Made by a program: the position numbers and the translations under genes. Below are positions 1-7,678 of a stretch of 17,912 nucleotides of DNA, one piece after another. The notes under the pieces were generated by a model that did not search any database, was not told the origin of the DNA, and saw only the letters and a list, made by a program, of their open reading frames with translations. The stretch covers positions 1 to 17,912 of the forward strand of contig DATANR010000256.1 of assembly GCA_036266155.1 (NCBI GenBank), in the 5' to 3' direction. Source of the stretch: SIAJ01 sp036266155 (GTDB taxonomy: Bacteria > Planctomycetota > Planctomycetia > Gemmatales > Gemmataceae). Each line of letters starts with the position of its first letter. Positions within the stretch are counted from its first letter, which is position 1.

Positions 1-110
1 TTGACAGTTGGTCCCATGAGCAGCCTGTCTCAATGCAGCGAATAACAGCTTTGGAGATAACTGGTTACGACTCGTTAACTGGACCGAAGTGCGCCAGTGG
101 CAACTGTCAA
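1..110. repeat. 10-bp inverted repeat, 1-10 and 101-110
   Basis: Bases 1-10 (ttgacagttg) are the exact reverse complement of bases 101-110 (caactgtcaa). The left copy starts at the first base of the window, so the repeat may continue outside it. It could be the end of a small mobile element or a regulatory structure. A chance match of this length in one 110-bp stretch is unlikely but cannot be excluded. Confidence 0.5.
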
Positions 111-188
111 ATCGATCCCCGTCAGAATGCGACAGTCCCAAAGAGCGCCAACCCCATGCACCCACTGGCGCTCTTCGTGGCGCTCTTT
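91..188. repeat. Cluster of competing hairpins upstream of the kinase
   Basis: Three exact inverted pairs overlap. Bases 91-100 (gcgccagtgg) pair with 162-171. Bases 141-150 (aagagcgcca) pair with 166-175, giving a 10-bp stem with a 15-nt loop. Bases 140-150 also pair, over 11 bp, with 178-188. The right-hand arms 166-175 and 178-187 are direct repeats of tggcgctctt. Only one of these stems can form at a time. They lie 130-230 bp before the kinase start, and their function is unknown. Confidence 0.55.
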
Positions 189-320
189 GATTGGCGCCCT
201 TTCCTTCTTGACTCGAAGACCCCGTTTCGGTCCTCACAACCCTCATATTTGCCATAACCGCATTTTTGAACCATAGTTCGCCAGGCGAGCTTCCCGTTCC
301 TACCCCAAGGCGAGCCTGCG

Positions 321-3300
321 GTGAAATCCGTCCATCCTTCGTCGCATCAAATTTCCCACCGACAAACGCTTCTGAATCCGTCGCATGGATTCGCACTGGT
401 GCCCGAGCGCGCGACCAGCGTCATCAGGGCGGGCCGAGCGAACGATACTCCCACCGGGCTGGAGCCCGAACGGCCGCACGTGCGCGGCTACGATATTCTC
501 TCGCTGGTCGGCACCGGCGGCATGGGCATCGTCTTCAAGGCCCGCCAGCGCAATCTCAATCGCATTGTCGCACTCAAGACGTTGCGCGGCCCGGCGTTTG
601 CCGACGACGAAACGCGAACCCGCTTCCAAACCGAGGCGGAAGTCGTTGCCCAGTTGCAACATCCGAACATCGTTCAGGTCTTCGAGGTTGGCGCGGCCGA
701 GGTATCGGGCCACGGCCAGGCGCCGCCATTCATTGCGCTCGAATTTGTCGACGGCGGCAGCCTCGTGCAGCAGACCAGCAAGCCGCAGCCGCCGCGCGAA
801 GCCGCGGCCATGGTCGTCAAGCTGGCCCGAGCGGTTGCCGCGGCCCATCGCGTCGGCGTCGTGCACCGCGACCTCAAGCCGGCAAATGTGCTGCTCACCG
901 GCGCCGGCGAACCCAAGATCGCGGACTTCGGCCTGGCGAAGCAACTCACCACCAGCATGGACAATTCGGGGCGGTTCCTGACGCTGGCCGGCACGGTGGT
1001 GGGTACACCCGAATACATGGCGCCCGAGCAAGCGGCCGGCGCCACGCCGACCACGGCCGTCGACGTCTATGCGCTCGGCATCATCTTTTATGAATTGCTG
1101 ACCGCCCGCGTGCCATTTCAAGGATCGAGCCCCTACGAGACGATGGACCTGGTGCGGTATCAGGACCCGGTGTCGCCGCGCCAGTTGCAGCCAAGCTTGC
1201 CGCGCGACCTCGAAACCATTTGTCTGAAGTGCCTGGAAAAGGACCCGCATCGCCGCTACGCGAGTGCCGACGACCTGGCGGACGACTTGCAACGGCACCT
1301 GGATCATCGACCCATCCTGGCCCGTCGTGTCGGCAGCATGGGCAAGGCGCGGCGCTGGTGCCGGCGCAACCCGATCGCATTCGTTTCCATCGCGTGTGTG
1401 CTGAGCATTTTCGTTTTGGCGTTCACCGCCGTGACGCGCAGTTATTGGCAAGCCGATGCCGAACGGCAACGGGCGCAACAGCGTGCCGAGGCCGAGCGTG
1501 CGGAAAGCTATCGGGCGAACATCGCCGCGGCTGCCAGCGCCATGCACGTTTTCAATGTCGATAGCGCACGGCGCGCACTCTTCGCGGCCCCGTCGGAGCA
1601 TCGCAATTGGGAGTGGTTTCACTTCCAGAGTCGACTCGATTTGGCCCTGCACGTTGCGGACGGGATCGACCCAGACAATGGCCGCGTCTCGTTCAGTCCC
1701 ACGGGCCGGTATGCGATTCGCCAGAGCTTTGGCCATACGCAAGTGATCTGGGACACGGTCAAACACCAACTCGTGGGCGAACCGTGGCCGGAGTACCCTT
1801 TGCGGTTTTGCGACGACGACAGCAAGATCGTCTTGGTACAGCCGGATCAATCCGTCGCGATCGTCGACGCGAGCACGCACAAGACAATCTCCGTTCTCCC
1901 GCAACATCCCGGGCAAATCGGCTCGATTCATGTTTCCGGCGACGGACGCCGAGTGGCCACGCTGACCGACGATCGGACCGTCCGCGTCTGGCAGATCGCC
2001 GATGGCAAGCTTCTTGGCAAATTCCCCGTCCGAACCGACGTGATCCGCGGCGTGCAAATCAGTCACGACGGCAAATTCGTCGCGACGGACCAGGACAACG
2101 CCTTCAACGTCATCGTCTGTAATGCCGAGACGGGCGAGCAAGTATCGGTTCTCGGCGGACATGATCGCGGAACTTTCGGTCCGACGTTCAACCAAAGCGG
2201 CAACCGGGTACTTACGATCGAGCCGTTTCCGGACAATCGCTCCCGGTTGTGGGAAACGTCGACGGGACGATTGATCGGAATGCTCAGCGGTCATCGCAAT
2301 ACGATCACGAAAGGAGCGTTCAGCCCGGACGGCGCCTACGTTGCGACTTCGTCGGTCGACCAGACCGTGCGTGTCTGGAATGCTCGCGATGGACAATTGG
2401 TGGCGGCCTTGCGCGGGCACCTGGGGCTGGTGCGCGAAATCGAATTTCGAGCCGACGGCAAGCGCATCGCCTCGGCCTCCGCCGACGGGACGGTCCGCAT
2501 CTGGGACTTGCCGAGCGGCGACGTAGTTGCGGTGCTCCCCGGCCACTCATGCGAGGTCAGCGGCGTTCGTTTTCTGCCGGATGGCGGCCTTGCCTCGTCC
2601 GCGGTCGACGGCAAGATCCGTTTATGGGACGCACGGACTGTCGAAGGCGACGGAATCCTGCGCGGCCACACCTCGTACGTCTATGGCGTCGCCTTTCATC
2701 CCGACGGCAATCGCATTGCGTCGACCAGTTGGGACAGCACGACGCGCATCTGGGACGCGACGACGGGCAAGCAACTGCTGCAGCTCAACCATGGCGACAA
2801 GAAGATCGTCACGTCCGTGGCATTCCATCCCGACGGGAAGATACTGGCCACCCGCGACCGTCCGACGATTCGGCTTTGGGACGTTGACACCGGCGCGGAA
2901 TTGCATCGGTGGACGATTCCCAACGGCGGCCACAAGGATACACGCCTGTGCTTCAGTCTCGACGGGTCGCTGCTGGCGGCGGGCTGTTGGCCAAGCCAGG
3001 TTCGCATTTGGGATGTGGCGCGACGGGAAGAAGTGGCGATCTTCGATGGGCAAAAGGACGAGATTCGCGATCTGGCATTTAGCCCCGACGGTCGCTGGCT
3101 TGCGGTAGCCACGGACGGCGGCGACAAGCGCGTGCACATTTGGGACGTTACCCGCAAGGCACGTGTGTGCACACTCGACGGGCACACGCACGGATGCAAC
3201 GCGGTGGCCTTCAGCCGCGACGGTACCATGCTCGCATCTGGTTCGTACGACGCGACAGCACGGCTCTGGTCCACCGCCACGTGGAAAGAAGTCGCATTGC

Positions 3301-3566
3301 TCAAGCACGATGCCCCGATTTATGGGCTCGCGTTCTCTGCCGACGGCAGCCGCCTCGCAGCGGCCTGTGCCGACAGCTCGATGCGCTTCTGGGATACGAA
3401 GTCCTACGAACACGTCGCCGATTTGCGCGGCGACCAGCAGTACTATCACCAGGCCGCGTTCAGTCCCGATGGCAGCCGGCTGGCGGCATCCTGTGGTGAC
3501 TGCACGGTCCGCGTGTGGGACACCATGCCGGCCCGGCTGCGCGTCGCTGGCGAACCAGGCCGGTGA
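321..3566 (+). CDS. Transmembrane Ser/Thr protein kinase with WD40 propellers
   Basis: This is a predicted membrane-anchored kinase that phosphorylates Ser/Thr on partner proteins. The kinase domain spans about residues 56-335. It has a glycine-rich loop (GTGGMG, 64-69), VALK lysine K86, E107 as the likely helix-C glutamate, the HRDLKPAN catalytic loop (182-189, D184), DFG (202-204) and APE (234-236). All key residues are present, so it should be active. One membrane helix lies at about 351-371. It is followed by a charged, Ala/Glu/Arg-rich, probably coiled stretch and an NWEWF segment seen in the linker of many planctomycete kinases. About 15 WD40 blades (roughly 453-1075) follow, enough for two propellers, with the first five degenerate. 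The helix should put the kinase in the cytoplasm and the propellers outside. The GTG start has only a weak AAGG about 10 bases upstream; GTG at 399 is an alternative that keeps the whole kinase. The stop lies 6 bp from the convergent PLD gene. Confidence 0.95.
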   Translation: MKSVHPSSHQISHRQTLLNPSHGFALVPERATSVIRAGRANDTPTGLEPERPHVRGYDILSLVGTGGMGIVFKARQRNLNRIVALKTLRGPAFADDETRTRFQTEAEVVAQLQHPNIVQVFEVGAAEVSGHGQAPPFIALEFVDGGSLVQQTSKPQPPREAAAMVVKLARAVAAAHRVGVVHRDLKPANVLLTGAGEPKIADFGLAKQLTTSMDNSGRFLTLAGTVVGTPEYMAPEQAAGATPTTAVDVYALGIIFYELLTARVPFQGSSPYETMDLVRYQDPVSPRQLQPSLPRDLETICLKCLEKDPHRRYASADDLADDLQRHLDHRPILARRVGSMGKARRWCRRNPIAFVSIACVLSIFVLAFTAVTRSYWQADAERQRAQQRAEAERAESYRANIAAAASAMHVFNVDSARRALFAAPSEHRNWEWFHFQSRLDLALHVADGIDPDNGRVSFSPTGRYAIRQSFGHTQVIWDTVKHQLVGEPWPEYPLRFCDDDSKIVLVQPDQSVAIVDASTHKTISVLPQHPGQIGSIHVSGDGRRVATLTDDRTVRVWQIADGKLLGKFPVRTDVIRGVQISHDGKFVATDQDNAFNVIVCNAETGEQVSVLGGHDRGTFGPTFNQSGNRVLTIEPFPDNRSRLWETSTGRLIGMLSGHRNTITKGAFSPDGAYVATSSVDQTVRVWNARDGQLVAALRGHLGLVREIEFRADGKRIASASADGTVRIWDLPSGDVVAVLPGHSCEVSGVRFLPDGGLASSAVDGKIRLWDARTVEGDGILRGHTSYVYGVAFHPDGNRIASTSWDSTTRIWDATTGKQLLQLNHGDKKIVTSVAFHPDGKILATRDRPTIRLWDVDTGAELHRWTIPNGGHKDTRLCFSLDGSLLAAGCWPSQVRIWDVARREEVAIFDGQKDEIRDLAFSPDGRWLAVATDGGDKRVHIWDVTRKARVCTLDGHTHGCNAVAFSRDGTMLASGSYDATARLWSTATWKEVALLKHDAPIYGLAFSADGSRLAAACADSSMRFWDTKSYEHVADLRGDQQYYHQAAFSPDGSRLAASCGDCTVRVWDTMPARLRVAGEPGR

Positions 3567-3572
3567 GCAAAC

Positions 3573-4982
3573 TCATTTCAATCGGTAGGCGTACTGCGAA
3601 GCCCAGTCGCGATCAAACGCCGCCTGAAGCGTCGCGACCAAATCGGGGTGATCCGTGTTGAAGCTGCTGCCCGCGGTCGAAATGAAGTAATCCCACGTCA
3701 TGTTGGAAGTGCCAATATTCGCGCGGCGATCCGTCACGATGTACTTGCAGTGATTGACACGCGTATGACCAGGATATTTGCGGTGCGCGCCCGTCGTGCT
3801 GTCCCAACCCGGCACAATGAACTGTTTGATCTCCAATTGTCCGGCCGTTAAATAAGAGTCCGCCCGGCCGCCCTCGGCGGCTTGTTGCAACGCACGCAGG
3901 AAAGGCTCGATGAGCGGCGACGTGTGCGCCCATTTGCTCACGAGCAGCCGAACGTAGACCTTACGCGTCAGGACCGCCTTGAGCACGGCGTCGAATAGGT
4001 CGGGCCACCAGACGGGCGTATTGACGGGGAACAGCGACGTCGGATGCTCGGGCGAGTCCTGGGCACGTCCATAAATACTGATGGGCCCAAAATCCATGAC
4101 ACTGATTGAAACGGATTTGCGCGCGTCGTTGATAGTTGAAACGAGCGCTTCTCCATCAAAGGTCCGCCCTTCGCCAAGTAATTCCATGGGGCAGCCCGAA
4201 AGATACATGCCGGCGGCCTTGCCATTCAATTCACATTGAAGAGGGGTTTTCTGAGAATATTTCGTGTGATAATTCACGCCCGCGAGCGGCGACGGCGTTC
4301 GCTGGTCGGCTGGAATCATTGGCGACCACGGCGGCACGCGGCGATAAATGCCACCCTTGTCGTCGAAGATCGAAACGCTGGCGGGCGTGGCGGCCGAGAA
4401 CGCGAGCCAGCCCTCGAAATAACTGGCAGTGTCGGCAGCAAGCGCATCGCAGTTTTCAACAACGACGCCCATCTCCTTCACTTGCATGATCGACTTCCAG
4501 TCCATATTGGCGGAGCCGAGATAGATATGTTGGCGATCAAATACCCAGATTTTTTGATGCATGATCCCGCCGCCGCCGTACCAGTCGCCCATTTGAATGG
4601 GATGAATCGAGACGACCTTGGGATACTGTTGCTGCAGGGTATCGGACTCCTGCTTGCCGCCTTGAAAGCCGGGACTCTGCAGAATGCGAATGCGGACCCC
4701 GCGTTTCGCCGCGTCCGTGAGCGCGTTCATCAGGGCCGCGCCGGTGCCGGCGCCGAGCTTCGTGAACTGCTCGGGCGTGAAGCCGCTTTCATCCCCACTG
4801 TTGGGGTTGGCGATCAGCGTCCAATACATGGTGGTCAGGTCAATGCTGGTACGCGCGGCGCTCGTGAGGCGAACGAGCACGTCTTCCGTGTACTGGACGC
4901 CAGTAGTCCCGCGCAAATCTTCGAGGCCGGTGGGGATGGATTCGACAAGGTAAGCGGTAGCCGCCGATTTTGCATTCGACAT
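3573..4982 (-). CDS. PLD3/PLD4-like phospholipase D superfamily protein
   Basis: This 469-residue protein has two complete HKD motifs, each HxKxxxxD: H142-K144-D149 followed by GSAN (156-159), and H411-K413-D418 followed by GTSN (424-427). They should form one active site that works through a phosphohistidine intermediate. Several stretches match animal PLD3/PLD4 as I remember them: an N-terminal LVESIP (12-17), YWTL (53-56), LGSANMDW then QVKEMGVV (155-174), RVNHCKYIVTD (408-418) and a C-terminal RDW (458-460). Mammalian PLD3/4 are lysosomal 5' exonucleases on single-stranded nucleic acids, also reported to act in lysophospholipid metabolism. The bacterial substrate is unknown. I see no signal peptide, so it may be cytoplasmic. 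The in-frame ATG at 5105 would overlap the upstream gene by 65 bp, so I prefer ATG 4982, although no clear ribosome binding site precedes it. It is probably the last gene of a three-gene unit, 58 bp after its neighbour. Confidence 0.9.
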   Translation of the reverse strand: MSNAKSAATAYLVESIPTGLEDLRGTTGVQYTEDVLVRLTSAARTSIDLTTMYWTLIANPNSGDESGFTPEQFTKLGAGTGAALMNALTDAAKRGVRIRILQSPGFQGGKQESDTLQQQYPKVVSIHPIQMGDWYGGGGIMHQKIWVFDRQHIYLGSANMDWKSIMQVKEMGVVVENCDALAADTASYFEGWLAFSAATPASVSIFDDKGGIYRRVPPWSPMIPADQRTPSPLAGVNYHTKYSQKTPLQCELNGKAAGMYLSGCPMELLGEGRTFDGEALVSTINDARKSVSISVMDFGPISIYGRAQDSPEHPTSLFPVNTPVWWPDLFDAVLKAVLTRKVYVRLLVSKWAHTSPLIEPFLRALQQAAEGGRADSYLTAGQLEIKQFIVPGWDSTTGAHRKYPGHTRVNHCKYIVTDRRANIGTSNMTWDYFISTAGSSFNTDHPDLVATLQAAFDRDWASQYAYRLK

Positions 4983-5040
4983 GATTGGGCTCGGTGAAGT
5001 TAAGAGTGTTCGTGTCCCGAAAAACTGTCGATCAAAATAC

Positions 5041-5586
5041 TCATTTGCCGCGCTGGGGCTTGAGGTCCAGGGATTGCAAATCGATGCGAAATACCTGGCC
5101 ATCAATGGTCGGAATCACGAGCGCTTTGTCGCCGTCGAACTTCGGTTGCTCGCTATCAGACCACCAGAGTTGGTGCGATGCCGTTTTTCTCAACTTGGTT
5201 TTGTCCAGTGAGAATTCTTTTCCCGCGAACGATTTGATCAGCTTACCTTCACGGTAGATATGAGTGGTCGCCGGCTCGTCGTAATACCAAAAACCGACGA
5301 TAGCGAAGTGCTTGCCGTCATCGGAAAGAAATCCACCAGGTTCGCCGGAGTGGCCAAAGGGGCACGTCCAGATTGGCGTCGCCTCGTCTCCCGTCTTGTA
5401 CACGGACAGCGCAAATGACCAGTTGTACCGCTCCGTTTTGCCCATCTTGTCTTTCACTGTGACCTTGGCGACGAACTTCTTGTTGGCGGAGGTGACGTTG
5501 AACTCGTCCCAGGTCGGTGGCGTGTCGGCCGCCGCCCAGCCGGCGGACCAGAGGAATACGATCGCCAAAACCAGCCGCGTTTTCAT
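5041..5586 (-). CDS. Secreted protein of unknown function, 181 aa
   Basis: I do not recognise a family. The start ATG at 5586 is supported by an AGAGGA ribosome binding site five bases upstream and by the signal peptide it opens: MKTR, a hydrophobic stretch (LVLAIVFLW), and a likely cleavage site in WAAAD near residue 20. An upstream in-frame ATG at 5712 would overlap the beta-helix gene and bury the signal peptide. The mature part, about 160 residues, is rich in predicted beta strands and in Trp, Tyr and Lys. It contains a WTCPFGHSGEPGG segment and a later DGQVFRIDLQSLDL stretch that reads like propeller or lipocalin-type strands. No enzyme motif is visible. It lies 37 bp after the beta-helix gene and 58 bp before the PLD gene on the same strand, which suggests co-transcription. 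Confidence 0.8.
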   Translation of the reverse strand: MKTRLVLAIVFLWSAGWAAADTPPTWDEFNVTSANKKFVAKVTVKDKMGKTERYNWSFALSVYKTGDEATPIWTCPFGHSGEPGGFLSDDGKHFAIVGFWYYDEPATTHIYREGKLIKSFAGKEFSLDKTKLRKTASHQLWWSDSEQPKFDGDKALVIPTIDGQVFRIDLQSLDLKPQRGK

Positions 5587-5597
5587 GGCAGTCCTCT
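5584..5597 (-). promoter_or_regulatory. Ribosome binding site that fixes the start at 5586
   Basis: On the minus strand the sequence reads AGAGGA, then ctgcc, then ATG. This is a strong Shine-Dalgarno match at a five-base spacing. It favours the short, signal-peptide-bearing start over the longer open frame that begins at 5712. Confidence 0.75.
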
Positions 5598-5623
5598 CGC
5601 GTGGTGCTAATTGCAACTCGTGC

Positions 5624-7234
5624 CTAATCCTTGGCGCGACCAAAGCGGCCGAACTGATCGGCGGCTGATTTCTTTGGGCCGCCGATGGCCCCAATGTTGG
5701 TGCCTTCCCCATCCGCGGGGTCGCCAGCGCCGATCAGGGGGCTGTCCGCTGCCGGAGTGTAGGCGTCGCGATAGTAGGCCAGGATCTTCGAAACCGTAAC
5801 TTTGCCGGACTTGATGTCCTCATCCGCAAAGGGAAACGCTTCGGGGATCGGGCCTTTGAACTTCGGGTCGGCTTGCTCATCGACCTTGCCATTGCCTGGC
5901 ACGTCGTTGCGGCCAAAGCCCGCATCTTTTCGTTCGATCTTGTCGGCCACCGATAGCAAATAGTTGCGCGGTGTCTTCGCACGCGGGTTGTGGAAGAGAT
6001 TGAAATCGGCGTATCCAAGCCGCGGCGGCTTGGTCTCTCCACTTTCGTCATTCCAGGCCGGGCGGATCATGCCTTGCGGCCCTTTGTAATAGCGGTCCTT
6101 ATGCGCGAAGTTGCAAAAGACGTTGTTGCGCACGCTCTTGACGAAAGCATCCTTGGCGACCTCGATCGCCGGCACGTCCATCCAATTGCCGCCATCGAAC
6201 ACATTGTTGAAGATCTCGATCCCCTCGCCGGCGGTCTTCGGCGGATAAATCACGGCAATGTGACCAAACATGCTTCCCGCACGGCTGTCGGATTTGCCGG
6301 GCACGAAGAGGTTGTGATGGATGCGGCCAACGCTGCCATTCTGCATCAAGTCGTGATCGATAATGTCGGTAATTAGGTTGTACCGGAATTCGCCTTCGAC
6401 AAAGCGCACGATCCACTCGCCGTCGCGAATGACATTGTGTTCGCCGATCGCTCCCTTCGACGTCGAAAACGTCGAGACCTGGCTGTAATAAGGGAACTCC
6501 TTGGTGATCGGCATCCGCAGGTGCAGGTAGTTGCCGCGGACGATGGTTCCGTCGCCCTCGGCAAACAAGCCAATGCGAATGCCGATGCAAAGATTGCTCT
6601 CGGCGTCGCTATCGCCGCCCACGAGCCAGTTCGGGCCGGTGAAGCGGGCTTGGCAACGTTCGATTCGATTGCCCTGAAAGAGCTTTTTCGTCGGCGAACT
6701 CCCGCGCGCGACGAAGCACGGCCGCGATTTGTCCAAGTCCTTATCCGCGTGCGCGAGCGTGTTTGCGCGAATGATGTTATTCCGAAACGTCATCGATGAT
6801 TCGCCATCGTTCTGGACATGGATCGCGGCACACGCGTCAAAATCACAGTGCTCGACGGTCAACTGGCCCTTGTCGGCGATCACCAGATCGAAAGCCGGAA
6901 ACTCGGCGGCAATCCGACTCCCATTGTCGTTCAGCTTCGGTGCCGCTCCGAGGCCGTGGATGTCGCAATAGCGAATTCGGACAACACCGGTCCACTTACC
7001 CTTGGTGATGATGCGATGCTCATTGCCAACGAGAGTGCAGCGGCGATCGGCAGTGCCTTTGATTTCGAGAGACGCGTTGCCGGTCAAGACGACGTCTTCA
7101 GTCAGCGTCAAGGTTTGCCCAGCTTCAACCGTTCGATCTTCCGCCGCGGCGGTTGGTTCGACTGCAAAAAGGCAGAACACGGCGGCGACGAAGGTAGCTG
7201 GCAGCGGTCGGCTCATGAGGATTTGACGTGTCAT
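5624..7234 (-). CDS. Secreted right-handed parallel beta-helix protein
   Basis: This 536-residue protein begins with a signal peptide: Arg-containing start, hydrophobic ATFVAAVFCLFAV, cleavage near TAAA-ED. Repeated short strand-turn units follow, with N-rich turns such as FRNNIIRAN, VRGNYLHL, GEHNVIRDG, IHHNLFVPG, FNNVFDGG and VRNNVFCNF. That is the pattern of pectate-lyase-like, right-handed beta-helix (NosD/DUF1565-type) proteins. The C-terminal SPLIGAGDPADG...NIGAIGG segment matches the closing motif common in such secreted proteins. They usually bind or cut polysaccharides, but I cannot assign a substrate or catalytic residues. The start is uncertain: ATG 7216, six codons later, gives an equally good signal peptide, and ATG 7339 would add 35 residues ahead of it. 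None has a clear ribosome binding site. It is the first gene of the likely unit that continues into the 181-residue protein and the PLD gene. Confidence 0.85.
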   Translation of the reverse strand: MTRQILMSRPLPATFVAAVFCLFAVEPTAAAEDRTVEAGQTLTLTEDVVLTGNASLEIKGTADRRCTLVGNEHRIITKGKWTGVVRIRYCDIHGLGAAPKLNDNGSRIAAEFPAFDLVIADKGQLTVEHCDFDACAAIHVQNDGESSMTFRNNIIRANTLAHADKDLDKSRPCFVARGSSPTKKLFQGNRIERCQARFTGPNWLVGGDSDAESNLCIGIRIGLFAEGDGTIVRGNYLHLRMPITKEFPYYSQVSTFSTSKGAIGEHNVIRDGEWIVRFVEGEFRYNLITDIIDHDLMQNGSVGRIHHNLFVPGKSDSRAGSMFGHIAVIYPPKTAGEGIEIFNNVFDGGNWMDVPAIEVAKDAFVKSVRNNVFCNFAHKDRYYKGPQGMIRPAWNDESGETKPPRLGYADFNLFHNPRAKTPRNYLLSVADKIERKDAGFGRNDVPGNGKVDEQADPKFKGPIPEAFPFADEDIKSGKVTVSKILAYYRDAYTPAADSPLIGAGDPADGEGTNIGAIGGPKKSAADQFGRFGRAKD

Positions 7235-7459
7235 CGGTGCGAGCCGTCGTGAGAGGTTGGCGGCGATTACGACTTTGACGCGATTTTCAGCAGCAGTCGA
7301 AAAGAACTTCGCTGACAAGATACGAAAAACAAGAAACACAATGCTCTATTCGGCGCGTTTACCTCCTATGTTTTCGGCAACACCAGCCTCGCTTGATGCT
7401 TCCCCCCAAGCACTCACCGGTTCGTCTCACCTTGGCGTTTGTGAGTTGGGGACACATTC

Positions 7460-7642
7460 ATGCACCGCATGCGCACGTTTTTCCGCAGACTTCTCAAGCT
7501 CGACGATGGCCCGACCGCGGTTGAATATGCGGTCATGCTGGCCCTCGTGATCGTCATCTGCATTGCCGCGATCCGCAGTCTTGGTCGACAGAGCCGGCGC
7601 GATTATCGTGCGGTGTCGACGTCGATGCAAGCGGGCAGTTGA
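7460..7642 (+). CDS. Flp-type IVb pilin (Flp/Fap family)
   Basis: This 60-residue protein has the hallmark of Tad-system pilins: a short basic leader (MHRMRTFFRRLLKLDDG), a prepilin peptidase site after G17, then PTAVEY with Glu and Tyr at mature positions 5 and 6, and a hydrophobic helix (AVMLALVIVICIAAI). The family is processed by a TadV-type peptidase and assembled into thin pili used for adhesion. The short tail RQSRRDYRAVSTSMQAGS is typical in length. A GGGGA box seven bases before ATG 7460 supports this start; ATG 7469 is also possible. No other Tad gene (ATPase TadA, TadB/C, secretin RcpA, TadV) is in the window, so this is an orphan pilin or the edge of a scattered system. It ends 36 bp from the end of the convergent ParA-WD40 gene. 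Confidence 0.88.
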   Translation: MHRMRTFFRRLLKLDDGPTAVEYAVMLALVIVICIAAIRSLGRQSRRDYRAVSTSMQAGS

Positions 7643-7678
7643 GGTAATCTTCCGCCCAACTACCCCGAGTTCGCCTGC

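Larger units (their letters stand above)
1..320. other. Gene-free left edge with overlapping inverted repeats
   Basis: I see no convincing gene in this stretch. A 74-codon open frame here has no recognisable features. It holds several short inverted repeats, listed separately, and leads into the GTG start of the kinase gene. I do not see a convincing sigma-70 promoter. A TTGACA at the very left edge has no matching -10 box at the usual spacing. Confidence 0.6.

Noticed and set aside
33..257. 74-codon open frame at the left edge
   Set aside because: No ribosome binding site, no recognisable motif and irregular composition. It overlaps the inverted repeats, which better explain the stretch.
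300..2546. 748-codon open frame on the minus strand across the kinase gene
   Set aside because: It lies wholly antisense to an unmistakable kinase-WD40 gene. The translation is Arg/Ala-rich, without domains, and is the usual by-product of high GC in the opposite strand.
4236..4997. 253-codon open frame on the plus strand across the PLD gene
   Set aside because: It is a shadow of the PLD-like gene, whose two HKD motifs leave no doubt about the true strand.
4983..5105. 41-residue N-terminal extension of the PLD-like protein
   Set aside because: It overlaps the end of the upstream gene, lacks a signal peptide, and PLD3/4-like similarity begins just after ATG 4982.
7643..7678. Possible terminator between the pilin gene and the ParA-WD40 gene
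   Set aside because: The 36-bp gap has no stem of useful length and no T-run on either strand.
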